18,099 nt of DNA, from contig DATKPK010000127.1 of NCBI GenBank assembly GCA_035524095.1, positions 1-18,099 of the forward strand. The letters are read 5' to 3'. The position numbers and the translations under genes are program-made. Positions 7,679-14,850 of this stretch are shown piece after piece; position 1 is the stretch's first letter; every line of letters starts with the position of its first letter. This DNA is from DATJUF01 sp035524095 (GTDB taxonomy: Bacteria; Desulfobacterota; Binatia; Binatales; Binataceae). The notes beneath the pieces are model-generated. The model saw nothing but the letters and a program-made list of their open reading frames with translations, was not told where the DNA came from and did not search any database.

Positions 7679-8212
7679 GTGCCAAGAATTCCATACGTCG
7701 AACGTGAAGCAGTAAGCGGCAAAATGAAAGAGCTGTACGACAGCTTCGAGAGCCAATTTCAAACTCAAGGGATTCCCAATGTGGTCAAGACATTGGCGAA
7801 CAGTCCGGAACTGGCGACGCGGGTGTTTCCGCTGGCTAACTATTTCATGACCAAGTCAGTGCTCAATAAGCGGCAACGCGAGTTGGCGGTCCTGATTCTG
7901 ATGAAGCGGCTCGACTGCGAATACGGCTTCGTGCGTCATATCGATATTGCCGAGAAGTGCGGGATCAGCCGAGCTCAGATCGACGCCATCGGCAATTACA
8001 AGGAGAGCTCGTTATTCAACGAAGATGACAAGCTGATTTTGCGCTACGCAGACGAGCTGACGACGCGCGCCAAGGTGGATGATGACTTGTTTGCGCGGGT
8101 CGAGAAGTTAATCGGACGGGCGAACATTCTGGAGCTGACGGCGGCAACCGCGTTCTGGAATATGATGGCGCGTAATCTCAACGCGTTGCAGGTGGGACTC
8201 GAGAACTGGTAA
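7679..8212 (+). CDS. Carboxymuconolactone decarboxylase (CMD/AhpD-like) family protein
   Basis: A 177-residue all-alpha protein of the CMD family. KRQRELAVLILMKRLDCEYGFVRHIDIAEKCG (64-95, only partly quoted as a motif below) is the core: Cys80-E-Y-G-F-V-R-His87. AhpD-type members have Cys-x-x-Cys before the His; here the second Cys position is Gly83, so a peroxidase/disulphide reductase role is unlikely and a decarboxylase/hydrolase-type or unknown activity is favoured. AVLILMKRL and ADELTTRAKVDDDLF (123-137) are typical of the family, as is a C-terminal helix ending in LENW. The start is GTG 7679 with AAAAGGAG 8 bases upstream. It is convergent with the minus-strand catabolic genes and ends at a bidirectional terminator. 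It could be read through from the beta-helix genes or have its own promoter. It probably belongs functionally with the catabolic block. Confidence 0.82.
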   Translation: MPRIPYVEREAVSGKMKELYDSFESQFQTQGIPNVVKTLANSPELATRVFPLANYFMTKSVLNKRQRELAVLILMKRLDCEYGFVRHIDIAEKCGISRAQIDAIGNYKESSLFNEDDKLILRYADELTTRAKVDDDLFARVEKLIGRANILELTAATAFWNMMARNLNALQVGLENW

Positions 8213-8219
8213 TTGCGCA

Positions 8220-8276
8220 AAAACGATCAGCGGCGGGCGCGTCTAGTTGATCGCTGGCGCGCCCGCCGCCTTGTTT
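8220..8276. terminator. Strong bidirectional terminator between convergent genes
   Basis: A perfect 12-base inverted repeat, GCGGCGGGCGCG at 8230-8241 and CGCGCCCGCCGC at 8258-8269, encloses a 16-base loop. On the + strand it is followed by CTTGTTT. On the - strand the arm is followed a few bases later by TTTTT (complement of the A run at 8220-8224). It lies 17 bases after the CMD stop and 42 bases after the end of the cyclase gene in its own direction, so it can serve both. Confidence 0.75.
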
Positions 8277-8311
8277 ACAGAACAATTATCAATGTAACTG
8301 AATACTCACCG

Positions 8312-9274
8312 TTACTTTATCGCGATCGGGTTGACGGCGGAGCCGCAACCGTAAACAAGCTTCAATGGGGCGCCCGCGAAAAGGAAAGTGTACTGCTTAT
8401 CCTTCGCGCTATCCTCGGCCAAGTCTTTCAGCCAGACGATTTCGTTGAAGATCACGCCGAGGTTGCAGAGCAAGGCGGCATGGAGAATCGCAGCGCCGCC
8501 GGTCTCTTTATTGATTCCCTGCTCGCAGCCGATGGTGTCGGCGGTGATGGAAGGAATTTCCATGTCGTGCCACCATTCGACTAGCTCTTTACTGTATTGG
8601 AGGCCCGGTTCGTCGAACGGCTGGCCTTCAGGGAAGAGCGCTTTCTGTCCTTCTTCGTAGAAGCGGTTAAGCCATCCGGTATGCAGCACGATGATGTCGT
8701 GCTTTTCTATCGTGACGCCCTGCTGCTTCGCCGCGCCCAATAGATCGTCGAGAGTGAAGCCCTCGCCACGGTCGAGATGCTTTTTGCCACGGTAGCGGGC
8801 GGCGTCAATAAGGACGCCACGACCGATGACGCCGTGATTGGCAATCGGCTCGATCGAGCATTTCTGAAGGCCGCCGATCGTGGTTTTCGGATCATAGCCA
8901 TTGTAGAGATGATTGCCGTACCAAGCATGGCCGAGGGCGTCGTATTGCGTGGTGCCCTGCGGAAACATCACGACCACATCGTCAGAATACTTCAAGCCAC
9001 CCGGAAAAGGCTTAATGCGGCCGCTCTGAAAGAAGCCTTCGTCGGCGGTCATCGTGTGAATCGGCTGGGCGCGAATGGGATGCAGCGGATCGCCCTCGGG
9101 GCGCGCGACGGGCACGCCGAGCATGAAAACTTTGCCCTGCTGAACGGCTTTGACGCCGCGCAGGACTTCCTTGTCGGTCAGAAAATTGAGGCTGCCGATT
9201 TGATCGTCAGCACCCCAGCGTCCCCAATTCTTGGGCAGGTCTTTGAGCGTTTCGGTGTAGTCTTTGGTCGCCAT
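8312..9274 (-). CDS. Cyclase-family (kynurenine-formamidase-like) metal-dependent hydrolase
   Basis: A 320-residue protein of the large-sized branch of the cyclase family (PF04199), whose members hydrolyse amides, esters or lactones with bound metal. The metal region is GTTQYDALGHAWYG (107-120): Asp112 and His116 fit the D-x3-H half of H-x-G-T-H-x-D-x3-H, but the central His is Gln110, as in several long members of the family. Other typical parts are GRGVLIDAARYRG (151-163), DIIVLHTGW (193-201, active-site wall) and SITADTIGCEQG (242-253). The C-terminal part is LFAGAPLKLVYGCGSAVNPIAI. GAGGA lies about 9 bases before ATG 9274. It is last in the minus-strand series, 112 bases after the amidohydrolase, with a hairpin in between. 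It could open a ring or hydrolyse an acylated intermediate made upstream; the substrate is unknown. Confidence 0.85.
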   Translation of the reverse strand: MATKDYTETLKDLPKNWGRWGADDQIGSLNFLTDKEVLRGVKAVQQGKVFMLGVPVARPEGDPLHPIRAQPIHTMTADEGFFQSGRIKPFPGGLKYSDDVVVMFPQGTTQYDALGHAWYGNHLYNGYDPKTTIGGLQKCSIEPIANHGVIGRGVLIDAARYRGKKHLDRGEGFTLDDLLGAAKQQGVTIEKHDIIVLHTGWLNRFYEEGQKALFPEGQPFDEPGLQYSKELVEWWHDMEIPSITADTIGCEQGINKETGGAAILHAALLCNLGVIFNEIVWLKDLAEDSAKDKQYTFLFAGAPLKLVYGCGSAVNPIAIK

Positions 9275-9318
9275 CTTGTCGAATCCTCAATCGGTCTGGA
9301 GATAGTTGATTGAAATGA

Positions 9319-9351
9319 GCGGCGGGATGCAGGCTGATGACATCCCGCCGC
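9319..9351 (-). terminator. Perfect hairpin between amidohydrolase and cyclase genes
   Basis: GCGGCGGGATG (9319-9329) and CATCCCGCCGC (9341-9351) form an 11-base perfect stem with an 11-base loop. In the direction of transcription (-) it is followed by TCATTTCAATC, only a loose T-rich tail. It may be a partial terminator or a processing/stability element that lowers cyclase expression relative to the amidohydrolase. Confidence 0.5.
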
Positions 9352-9386
9352 AGCCTGGAGAGCATAACCGGATTGCGGTCAGAATA

Positions 9387-10628
9387 TTATGATCCGAGTC
9401 GGTAGCATTCAGCGACGTTGCGGCCGAGAATACCCGCGCGCGCATTGGGCGTCATGCCATCGACGAGACCTTGCAATTCTTCGAGATAGTTACCGGGATG
9501 ATCCGGATGCGGATAGTCGCTGGCCCAGAAGAAGCGATCTTCGCCAACTAATTTGGTCATCGCTGCGATCGAACGTTCGTCGGGGTCCGCAGAAATATAG
9601 CACTGGCGTTTGAAGTAGTAAGATGGACGTTCCTTGAGCTGAACCGTGCCACCGAGTGCAGTGCGACGATAAATTGCGTCGGCGCGATCGAGCCAATAGC
9701 CAATCCATCCGGCGCCCGATTCAAGGACAACAACGCGCAGCCGCGGGAAGCGATCGAAGACGCCGTATTGGAATAAGGTGGCGAAGGCTTGCGGTACGCC
9801 CTGCGCGGCAAAGAGATCGTAATACCAGTCGGCCCATTCCATCCCTTCGAAACGGCCGTGGACGCCGAATTCAACCGGTTCGAGTTCGGGATGAATACCA
9901 ACTGGAACGTCAAGGTCCTGAGCGGCGGCGAAAAAGACATCGTGATCGGGATGACCATGGGGCTTACGGGTAATAGTATAAGGTGCGACGAAAGCGCCTT
10001 TGCATCCTTCCTTAACGGCACGCTGGAGTTCACGCGCAGCCTCAGCCGGATCGCCTAGTGAGATATGCGCAATCGGAACGAGACGGCCGCGCGAGGCAGC
10101 GCAGAATTCAGCAATCCAGCGATTGTAGGCGCGGCAATAGGCGCTGGTGATTTCAGGATCGAAAACCTCGGCTTCCCAGAGCAGGCCGAGAGTTGGGTAG
10201 ATCACCGCGCGATCCATGTTCTCGCGTTCGAGGATTTCGAGGCGCTCCTTGAGGTCCATCGCGCCGGGAGCGCATCCGGACAGATAGGTATCGTCGGGGC
10301 TGGAGTTGCCATGGCCGAGATCAAATGGCTGGGCGTTCGCGTCGCGCTGAGTCATGCGCGATTTGACCTTTTCGCGGAGGGAAGCATTGAGGTTTTCGAC
10401 CCCCTCCCCCATCTCCATCAGTTTCGCCATCCCGCCGAGCGAATGAAGCAATGCGGCGGTAGTCAACTTGGCGCGCTGGCCGTCGACTTCGAGAAATTCG
10501 CGTCCGTCACTACCGGTGCGGATGCGAATCGCGCGGTCGCGATACTTGGGTTCGAGATAACGTTCCCATAGGTCGGGCGGCTCGAGAATATGGCCATCGG
10601 CGTCGATTAACAGGTTGTTGGCGCTCAT
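9387..10628 (-). CDS. Amidohydrolase family (PF04909) metal-dependent TIM-barrel hydrolase/decarboxylase
   Basis: A 413-residue Amidohydro_2 protein, the family of ACMSD and resorcylate-type decarboxylases and of several hydrolases. The N-terminal LLIDADGHILEPPDLWERYL (6-25) carries the metal-binding D-x-H (Asp11, His13) and Glu16. The second metal ligand is His246 in PVGIHPELEP. A conserved VVVLESGAGWIGYWLDR (299-315) includes Glu303, and WASDYPHPDHPG (368-379) provides the catalytic Asp371. An insert at about 50-115 with many polar residues separates strand 1 from the rest, as in many long environmental members. GGAGGT 7 bases before ATG 10628 is a strong ribosome-binding site. It lies 235 bases after the LLM gene and 112 bases before the cyclase. 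Hydrolysis or non-oxidative decarboxylation are both compatible with the family. Confidence 0.87.
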   Translation of the reverse strand: MSANNLLIDADGHILEPPDLWERYLEPKYRDRAIRIRTGSDGREFLEVDGQRAKLTTAALLHSLGGMAKLMEMGEGVENLNASLREKVKSRMTQRDANAQPFDLGHGNSSPDDTYLSGCAPGAMDLKERLEILERENMDRAVIYPTLGLLWEAEVFDPEITSAYCRAYNRWIAEFCAASRGRLVPIAHISLGDPAEAARELQRAVKEGCKGAFVAPYTITRKPHGHPDHDVFFAAAQDLDVPVGIHPELEPVEFGVHGRFEGMEWADWYYDLFAAQGVPQAFATLFQYGVFDRFPRLRVVVLESGAGWIGYWLDRADAIYRRTALGGTVQLKERPSYYFKRQCYISADPDERSIAAMTKLVGEDRFFWASDYPHPDHPGNYLEELQGLVDGMTPNARAGILGRNVAECYRLGS

Positions 10629-10676
10629 CCATCATACCTCCGAGACATGACTTGCCGACCGGAGGATAGAACAATC

Positions 10677-10691
10677 GGTAAGTGATTTACC
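10677..10691. promoter_or_regulatory. Small palindrome, possible operator upstream of the amidohydrolase
   Basis: GGTAA-GTGAT-TTACC is a 15-base interrupted palindrome 49 bases upstream of the amidohydrolase start, a size and symmetry usual for a dimeric regulator. No convincing -35/-10 pair is seen next to it. The rest of the 235-base gap (10629-10863) shows no open frame of note, only G/C-rich sequence and a small stem at 10848-10863. Confidence 0.25.
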
Positions 10692-10847
10692 AATGCCGGG
10701 AATTGGATTGAGGCGACCACTGTTCAGGCGATATCGAAGATGGCCCCGGATTCGGAGTTTCAGGCGGGATGCTCGCGGTCTAGCGCTTCAACGCACCTCG
10801 CAGCCTCGTTTGCTCGTTACGCTCGCGGCTCTGTTGGTGCCTGAGCG

Positions 10848-10863
10848 GCCTCGCAGGCGAGGC
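10848..10863 (-). other. Short hairpin immediately after the LLM stop codon
   Basis: GCCTCG (10848-10853) and CGAGGC (10858-10863) form a six-base stem with a CAGG loop, touching the LLM stop codon at 10864-10866. There is no T run after it on the - strand, so it is not a standard intrinsic terminator. It could protect the mRNA end or be chance in G/C-rich sequence. Confidence 0.3.
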
Positions 10864-12027
10864 TTATGCCGTATTGGTCACGCGGGGGAGCACCTTGGTC
10901 CAGAAGAGCTCCATCGTACGCATGAGCTGAGCGTGGGGCGTCAGACCATTGTACATCCAGGCGAAAAGCCATTTGACGGGGAGGCGCTTGAGGAGGCGTT
11001 CGAGCTGACGGGTGACTGTATCGACGGATCCGACAAGAGCCAGGCTGTTCTCGAAGAGGTCAGGCATCTCATGGGTCTTGGGATCTTCCATGCCCTTGGA
11101 GAAACCGAACGGCTCGAACCATTCTCGGCCACAGAAATAGCCGCTGTGACGCCAGATTTCCTTCGCTTCGGCATCGGAGTCGGCGATGATCAGGTCGCGC
11201 AAGACGCCCATCCCCTCGCCGAGCGGCTTGCCGGATTCAGCGGCGTAGAGCTTGGTGAGATGCAGTTCGTAATCAGGGAAGAGTGGCGGCAGAATCGCGG
11301 TGACGTTTTCGGTAGCGCACCATTTGATACTGCGCTCTGACGAGGCGAAGGGCTGAAAGACCGGCGGGTGCGGCTTCTGCATCGGCTTCGGCACGACGCT
11401 GACGGCTTTGACAATGCCGTTCTCGACGCCGAGACCCCATTTATTGGTCGCAGCGATATCCCACGGTGTATCGCCGGGCGGGATGCGCCAGTAGCGGCCC
11501 TGATAGCTCAGCGATTCTTCGGTCCAGGCCTTTTTGATGATGCGATAGCATTCCTCGAAGGCGGCGCGATTGGCGTCATCGATGGCGTCGTGCTGATGTG
11601 GTTGCGCGCCATGAATGCCGTGGGTCTGCTGCGCCATGATATCGACCCATCGGCGCTGATAGCCGCGCGCGAACCCGGCATTAACGCGGCCGCCGGTCAT
11701 GTGATCGACCATCGCGATGTCTTCCGCGACACGGATCGGATTGTTGGCTGGGAGGACGACTCCGAGCTGGCCAACACGGAGGCGCTTGGTCTGCATCCCG
11801 ATGTAGAGATCGAGGAGGATCGGGTTGTTGGAAACCTCGAAACCTTCGACGTGAAAATGATGCTCGGTGAAGCTGATGGAATCGTAACCGAGCGAATCGG
11901 CGAGCTGCGCCTGCGCGGTCAACTCGCGAAGCATCTGATCGTAGAGTTCACCGCGAAGGCCGACCTTGCGCTGTTCAATTTGGGCCTGATTGCCGACTGA
12001 GGGAAGATAAAAGAGCGAGGTTTTCAT
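10864..12027 (-). CDS. LLM-class flavin-dependent oxidoreductase (bacterial luciferase-like)
   Basis: A 387-residue TIM-barrel flavoprotein of the luciferase-like monooxygenase family, which uses reduced flavin and oxygen (or F420) to oxidise small substrates. DSISFTEHHF (49-58) is the hallmark EHHF segment of the LuxA/alkanal-monooxygenase-like branch, followed by VVLPANNPIRVAEDIAMVDH (90-109) and MTGGRVNAGFARGY (110-123), the flavin-site signatures. The C-terminal half supplies the variable substrate pocket. The length is usual for the branch. GGAG lies about 6 bases before ATG 12027. A terminator separates it from the hotdog gene upstream, so it is likely transcribed from its own promoter in 12028-12109, where I find no good consensus. 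With the amidohydrolase and cyclase it fits oxygenation followed by hydrolysis. Whether it uses FMN or F420 cannot be told. Confidence 0.87.
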   Translation of the reverse strand: MKTSLFYLPSVGNQAQIEQRKVGLRGELYDQMLRELTAQAQLADSLGYDSISFTEHHFHVEGFEVSNNPILLDLYIGMQTKRLRVGQLGVVLPANNPIRVAEDIAMVDHMTGGRVNAGFARGYQRRWVDIMAQQTHGIHGAQPHQHDAIDDANRAAFEECYRIIKKAWTEESLSYQGRYWRIPPGDTPWDIAATNKWGLGVENGIVKAVSVVPKPMQKPHPPVFQPFASSERSIKWCATENVTAILPPLFPDYELHLTKLYAAESGKPLGEGMGVLRDLIIADSDAEAKEIWRHSGYFCGREWFEPFGFSKGMEDPKTHEMPDLFENSLALVGSVDTVTRQLERLLKRLPVKWLFAWMYNGLTPHAQLMRTMELFWTKVLPRVTNTA

Positions 12028-12109
12028 CCAACTCCGTGCGTCATACCGATGAGATGACTAGCGAGTAATGCCGGGTTGTCGCGACTGAGGCAATTCATCT
12101 CGAAATGCG

Positions 12110-12137
12110 AAAAATGAAGGGCGTCTCAAGGACGCCC
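12110..12137 (-). terminator. Rho-independent terminator of the hotdog gene
   Basis: GGGCGTC (12119-12125) and GACGCCC (12131-12137) form a perfect seven-base stem with a five-base loop. On the - strand the stem is followed by TTCATTTTT (complement of 12110-12118). It sits 24 bases past the stop codon of the hotdog protein, a textbook position. Confidence 0.8.
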
Positions 12138-12160
12138 ATATTCAACTTACCTAGAGAGGT

Positions 12161-13303
12161 CTATTTGGCGTTACGCGAGGGGAGGCGGACGGTGCCGGTC
12201 GCCAGCACCGAGAGTTCGCCGTCCTGATTCATCGCCTTTTGCGTGATCGTAGCGTAATGTGCGCCATTCTCGACGAACGTCCGTGTTACCTCGCCATCGA
12301 TATATAGCGTGTCACCGACCGGATTGTGGCGGCGGATTTTGACTTCGATGTGGCGGAGGAAGCCAGCGTCACCAGCCCAGTTGGTCAGGTGGTGGGTCAT
12401 CCATGAGCAGCGCTCCGGACCGTAGTCGTAGGCGGCGGGGGTGCCGACAAGGGTCGCGAGGTCGTCCTCCCAATGGACCCGCTCGGGAACGTCGGGGATG
12501 CCGAATTTATTAGCGATGCCAAGCCCAGGATGCTTCTGGAGCTGCTTCCACGCTAGCTTGTTGGCGCGAATATAGAGGCCGCCCCATCCTTGGGCGAATG
12601 CTATGAAGCCAGTGACGGTCATCGGCCCTTTGACCATGGTGGTCAGCTTGTCGCCGACCTTGACGTCCTCGATATAGCGGGGGGTGGCGCCGCGGACCTC
12701 CTCCGCCTCGTAGAGAGCGAAGATCTTGGCGAGGTCGTCGCGGGAATAGTTCACCGGCGGCTTCTGCTTAGTCTCGGTGTACTTGGTGCCGCGCTCGCGC
12801 GCAGTATCGCGCTCGGTGCGGAAGCACCAGCTATCACCCTCGGCGACGAGTTCGCCGCGCTGATTGATAAATTCGCATCGGTAAATCTGCTGGATCGAGC
12901 GGCCGGCGAAGCGAGTATCGTGCTCGATCAAATCTTTGAGCCAGACTTTGGTGGTGAAGGCGTCGCCGAGGAGTATCGGACGGTGCCAGATAACGTCGAT
13001 GCCAGCGAACATCGCATGAACGCCGGCCATCCCGCCGACATACCCGCTGAACGAACGATTGAGCGGAAAGATGAATGAAGGCGGAGCGACGACGCTGCCA
13101 TAGGAGGTTTTAGAAGCGTAGGCAGGGTCGCACCAGAGCGGATTATCATCGCCGATACCGTGAGCCCAATGACGAATATTGTCGCGGCTGGCATCGTGGC
13201 ACCAAGGCTCCAAAGAGTCCTCAATGGGGACGTTTATCAGCTTGCGGAGGTCGGCGAGGTTTTTGTCACCGATGACGGAAAAGCGCTGTTGGGTGGCGGC
13301 CAT
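12161..13303 (-). CDS. Double-hotdog MaoC/FAS1-like dehydratase family protein
   Basis: A 380-residue protein with two hotdog folds: an N-terminal FAS1-like/MaoC dehydratase domain (about 28-180) and a C-terminal MaoC-like domain (about 225-375), as in two-domain acyl-CoA hydratases/dehydratases. The N-terminal signature is GIGDDNPLWCDPAYASKT (49-66). In classical members the residue after NPL is the catalytic His (GDxNPLHxDP); here it is Trp57, although Asp52 and Asp59 remain. The second domain has no evident Asp-x5-His either. Blocks such as VVAPPSFIFPLNR (71-83) and RHNPVGDTLYIDGEVTRTF are normal for the family. ATG 13303 is chosen rather than in-frame ATG 13372 because GAGGAG lies 8 bases upstream and alignable sequence begins there. 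It is first on the minus strand, divergent from the second amidohydrolase. Hydration of enoyl-CoA is doubtful given the missing His; substrate binding or an altered chemistry is possible. Confidence 0.82.
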   Translation of the reverse strand: MAATQQRFSVIGDKNLADLRKLINVPIEDSLEPWCHDASRDNIRHWAHGIGDDNPLWCDPAYASKTSYGSVVAPPSFIFPLNRSFSGYVGGMAGVHAMFAGIDVIWHRPILLGDAFTTKVWLKDLIEHDTRFAGRSIQQIYRCEFINQRGELVAEGDSWCFRTERDTARERGTKYTETKQKPPVNYSRDDLAKIFALYEAEEVRGATPRYIEDVKVGDKLTTMVKGPMTVTGFIAFAQGWGGLYIRANKLAWKQLQKHPGLGIANKFGIPDVPERVHWEDDLATLVGTPAAYDYGPERCSWMTHHLTNWAGDAGFLRHIEVKIRRHNPVGDTLYIDGEVTRTFVENGAHYATITQKAMNQDGELSVLATGTVRLPSRNAK

Positions 13304-13352
13304 GGAAAACTCCTCTGAGGCCAGCGGTACCAGTTTCGCGAGACGGCGAATA

Positions 13353-13399
13353 CGGTCTGCTGACCGGCCCATGATTGTCTATTGGCAGCGAATCATCAA
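13353..13399 (-). promoter_or_regulatory. Candidate promoter and operator of the hotdog gene in the divergent region
   Basis: On the - strand, TTGATG (complement of 13394-13399) and AATCAT (complement of 13371-13376) are separated by 17 bases, each matching four of six sigma70 consensus positions. Just downstream, CGGTC-TGCT-GACCG (13353-13366) is an interrupted palindrome near the expected start of transcription, suitable for a repressor. The + strand side, toward the amidohydrolase at 13511, shows TTGAGA/TTGCGC and A/T-rich CAAATATATGG but no correctly spaced pair. Confidence 0.3.
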
Positions 13400-13510
13400 G
13401 CGCTATTGGTTTGAGAAACTTGCGCGTGCAAAGGCAATGAGTGCAAATATATGGATAGATCTGGCATTCGAGGTTGTCCAACCCGGAGAGCCGAAAAGAG
13501 AGGACTAAAC

Positions 13511-14758
13511 ATGGCGCAAGAAGCCAATCTCGTAGATGAAAAGAATTTGTGGCGGACCGAAACACCCGGTCATCAGGGATGGGAGCGGACAGCGCGTCCC
13601 GATGATCCGGACCGATACTTGATGATCTCGGCAGACTGCCACTGCAACGAGCCGGGGAATCTATGGTGGGAACGGATCGACAAGAAATTTCAGCATCGCC
13701 TGCCGCATGTCGAGGTCGATGAGAAGGGCGAGAAGTGGATTGTCGCGGAAGGCTATGAGAAGTCGCGGCTGCGAGCGCGGAATATTGGCGATGCGCCCAA
13801 GGGAGGCGAAGATCGGCTGCGCGGCGAGGCGGGCAGGACGCCACAGGATAGGATTCGCGACCATCTTCGCGACGGAATCGACGCCGAAATCATGTTTCCG
13901 AATAAAGGGCTGACGATGTGGGCGACGCAGGACGTCGAGTTCGGCGACGCGCAATGCCGGATCTGGAACGACTGGGCGTGGGAAGTCTTTGGCCAGTATA
14001 ACGATTTCATGTCGCCGATGGCCTCAATCTTCACCGCCGACGTCGAGGTGGCGATCGCCGAAATCCAGCGGACGGCAAAGCTCGGATTTCGCGGATTGAA
14101 TCTGCCGTGCAAACCGATTTGGGGAGCGCACGAAGCGCGGCATCCGAACTACAATCTGCCGATATACGATCCGATGTGGGCAGCGATTCAGGATACGGAC
14201 CTGCCGATCACGTTCCATATTTCAACGGGAATGGACCCGCGCGCAGCTCGCCATGACGGCGGTGCGGTGATCAATTACGTCACGCACGCATGCACGACCG
14301 TAATCGAGCCGATGTCGAATCTGTGCGCGTCGGGCGTGCTGGAGCGTTTCCCGAAGCTGAGGTTCGCACTGATCGAATCGGGAATCGGATGGGTGCCGTG
14401 GGCGCTCGACGCGATGGACGAAGCGTACAAAAAGCATCATTTGTGGGCGTATCCGAAGCTGAAACAATTACCGAGTGAGTATTTCCGGCAACATGGCGCG
14501 GTATCGTTCCAAGAGGATCTGGCGGGGTTGAAGCTGGCCGAGGAATTCAGACTTGTCGATAACTTTCTGTGGGCCAATGACTATCCGCATGCGGAAGGAT
14601 CATGGCCCCATTCGGCGGAAGCGATCGAACGTGAGATGCAATTCCTGAGCGATCAGAACCGTGCGAAGATCCTCGGATTGAATATTGCGAAAATGTTCAA
14701 GTTTGATGAGGCGAAGCTACGCGCGCGGCGTCAGCATGCAAGCGCGGTGATTCACTAA
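13511..14758 (+). CDS. Amidohydrolase family (PF04909) protein, second in the window
   Basis: A 415-residue Amidohydro_2 protein. The metal-binding strand 1 reads YLMISADCHCNEPGNLWWER (36-55) with Asp42-x-His44 and Glu47. His236 in ITFHISTGMDP is the next ligand. ALIESGIGWVPWALDAMDE (286-304) has Glu289, and NFLWANDYPHAEGSWPHS (351-368) has the catalytic Asp357. It is only distantly similar to the protein at 9387-10628 (shared framework ESGxGWxxxxLD and DYPH), so the two probably act on different substrates. ATG 13511 is preferred over ATG 13451 because AGAGGA lies about 6 bases upstream and the 20 extra residues look non-coding. It is divergent from the hotdog gene and probably co-regulated with it. 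Decarboxylase or hydrolase activity cannot be distinguished. Confidence 0.86.
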   Translation: MAQEANLVDEKNLWRTETPGHQGWERTARPDDPDRYLMISADCHCNEPGNLWWERIDKKFQHRLPHVEVDEKGEKWIVAEGYEKSRLRARNIGDAPKGGEDRLRGEAGRTPQDRIRDHLRDGIDAEIMFPNKGLTMWATQDVEFGDAQCRIWNDWAWEVFGQYNDFMSPMASIFTADVEVAIAEIQRTAKLGFRGLNLPCKPIWGAHEARHPNYNLPIYDPMWAAIQDTDLPITFHISTGMDPRAARHDGGAVINYVTHACTTVIEPMSNLCASGVLERFPKLRFALIESGIGWVPWALDAMDEAYKKHHLWAYPKLKQLPSEYFRQHGAVSFQEDLAGLKLAEEFRLVDNFLWANDYPHAEGSWPHSAEAIEREMQFLSDQNRAKILGLNIAKMFKFDEAKLRARRQHASAVIH

Positions 14759-14777
14759 AAGGCGCCCAGAAAATCAG

Positions 14778-14811
14778 AAGGCCGGGGCGAACAGGTTGCT
14801 CCGGCCTTTTT
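14778..14811. terminator. Rho-independent terminator after the second amidohydrolase, probably bidirectional
   Basis: AAGGCCGG (14778-14785) and CCGGCCTT (14801-14808) pair, extended inward by G.T, G-C and C-G pairs, with TTTTT at 14807-14811 on the + strand. On the - strand the stem is followed by CTGATTTTC, so it can also end the DUF1801 transcript arriving from the right. Confidence 0.85.
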
Positions 14812-14850
14812 GTCACCGAGGAAAACGAACGCGCCATCAGCCGGTCGTCG

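Noticed and set aside
8777..9313. + strand open frame of 178 codons opposite the cyclase gene
   Set aside because: No ribosome-binding site or recognisable motif; the minus-strand cyclase reading is clear.
10693..12000. Long + strand open frames opposite the LLM gene (10693-11340, 11368-12000)
   Set aside because: They lie antisense to a well-recognised enzyme, have no family signature, and are the usual open frames opposite G/C-rich coding sequence.
12590..13078. + strand open frame opposite the hotdog gene
   Set aside because: Antisense shadow: composition follows the complementary codons and no domain is visible.
13304..13372. N-terminal extension of the hotdog protein from the upstream ATG at 13372
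   Set aside because: It would overlap the candidate promoter, and GAGGAG precedes the internal ATG at 13303 at normal spacing.
13451..13510. N-terminal extension of the second amidohydrolase from ATG 13451
   Set aside because: A good ribosome-binding site lies inside it before ATG 13511, and the extra residues do not resemble the family.
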